A DNA stretch of 64,000 nucleotides from Anisus vortex (Eukaryota; Mollusca; Gastropoda; Planorbidae): the NCBI GenBank assembly GCA_949126835.1, contig OX421501.1, positions 2,352,117 through 2,416,116 of the forward strand, written 5' to 3'. The notes under the pieces were generated by a model. The model was not told the origin of the DNA, searched no databases, and saw nothing but the letters and a program-made list of their open reading frames with translations. Positions within the stretch are counted from its first letter, which is position 1; each line of letters starts with the position of its first letter. Shown here piece by piece: positions 63,513 to 64,000 of the stretch. The translations under genes were made by a program, and so were the position numbers.

Positions 63513-64000
63513 CCCTACAGTGCCCTTCAGTGCCCAATACAATGCTGACTACAGGTACAACTCCACAACATGATACTCTTATCACTTTTATCACAACATC
63601 TACATTACTCTCAACTCTCTAGTCTTTGACTAACTCTACCTAACTCTAACCAATGGACACCTCGATATCTCGACAGCAAAACTCGACTCTCTAACTCCTT
63701 CTGATACGTTTTCTAATTAAAATATCACCCGTGGAACAGGACCAGGGTTGGATTAAAAAAATAAGGGAATGTATCCAGGTCATAACAACAAACTGTGGCA
63801 GGCCGTTGAATAAAACATTATGCACTCACGATCTTCAATTTTAAAGTTTTTCTATTGTTACGTCCACAGTCCCCTTGTGGCCAGAGCTGTGTAGATCTTG
63901 CTGATAATTCTCGTTAGTCCTAGGGGAGACTTTAATTATTAGTATTTATGTTTCAGTATTACACGAACTCTTCTTATAGTCCTGGGCACAAATTCAGTAT
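63513..64000. other. No recognisable feature
   Basis: Short CTC/AACTCT repeats near 63605-63690. No gene supported to the end of the window. Confidence 0.4.

Overview
The window looks like a gene-poor, repeat-saturated stretch of an animal nuclear genome. It is AT-rich and full of microsatellites, minisatellites, tRNA-derived SINEs, fragments of several LINE families, non-autonomous hAT elements and a probable solo LTR. There are no operons, Shine-Dalgarno-led genes or CRISPR arrays. The abundant SINE, with a tRNA-like head and a long conserved body, and the LINE tails built of ATAAG units remind me of molluscs, most likely a gastropod. That assignment is from memory of repeat types and is not proven here. 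I see no convincing complete host gene. Most long open frames are simple or tandem repeats read in several frames (for example 12.1, 13.2, 22.4, 32.9 and 37.9-39.6 kb).

Layout. 0-7 kb: a tRNA-headed repeat, a non-autonomous hAT copy (2430-3510), and a 2.0-kb hAT element with a decayed transposase (3788-5807) inserted into a 34-bp-type minisatellite. 7-12.5 kb: SINEs, two short hAT MITEs, LINE fragments and a TATGTG hexamer array. 13-19.3 kb: a probable solo LTR in a TA repeat, a U6 snRNA/LINE chimera with a 14-bp target duplication, a SINE with an inverted 5' half, a 36-37-bp tandem array, a LINE reverse transcriptase tail and a TIR element. 19.5-30 kb: more LINE and SINE copies, a TATC array, a GC-rich repeat family, and two weak candidates for host exons or promoters. 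30-37.5 kb: a LINE tail, a 17-bp satellite, two antisense LINE 3' ends and a LINE split by a 1.1-kb hAT insertion. 37.9-42.5 kb: a 50-copy 33-bp array and a 22-copy 53-bp array that appears related to the neighbouring SINE. 43-54.7 kb: SINEs, a 1.5-kb hAT copy with perfect 8-bp target duplication, duplicated unknown repeats, and an internally deleted hAT derivative. 55-64 kb: AT-rich tandem arrays, SINEs and three LINE 3' fragments.

How the parts fit. Retroposons make up much of the window: about 20 copies of one SINE family, 16 fragments of one ATAAG-tailed LINE, and at least five fragments of other LINE groups. The machinery is visible only as broken reverse transcriptase and hAT transposase pieces. 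The best material for follow-up is mechanistic: the U6-LINE template-switch product, the SINE inversion that resembles twin priming, hAT elements with the same interior but different termini, and minisatellites grown from transposase or SINE sequence. I did not find a previously undescribed multi-gene system.
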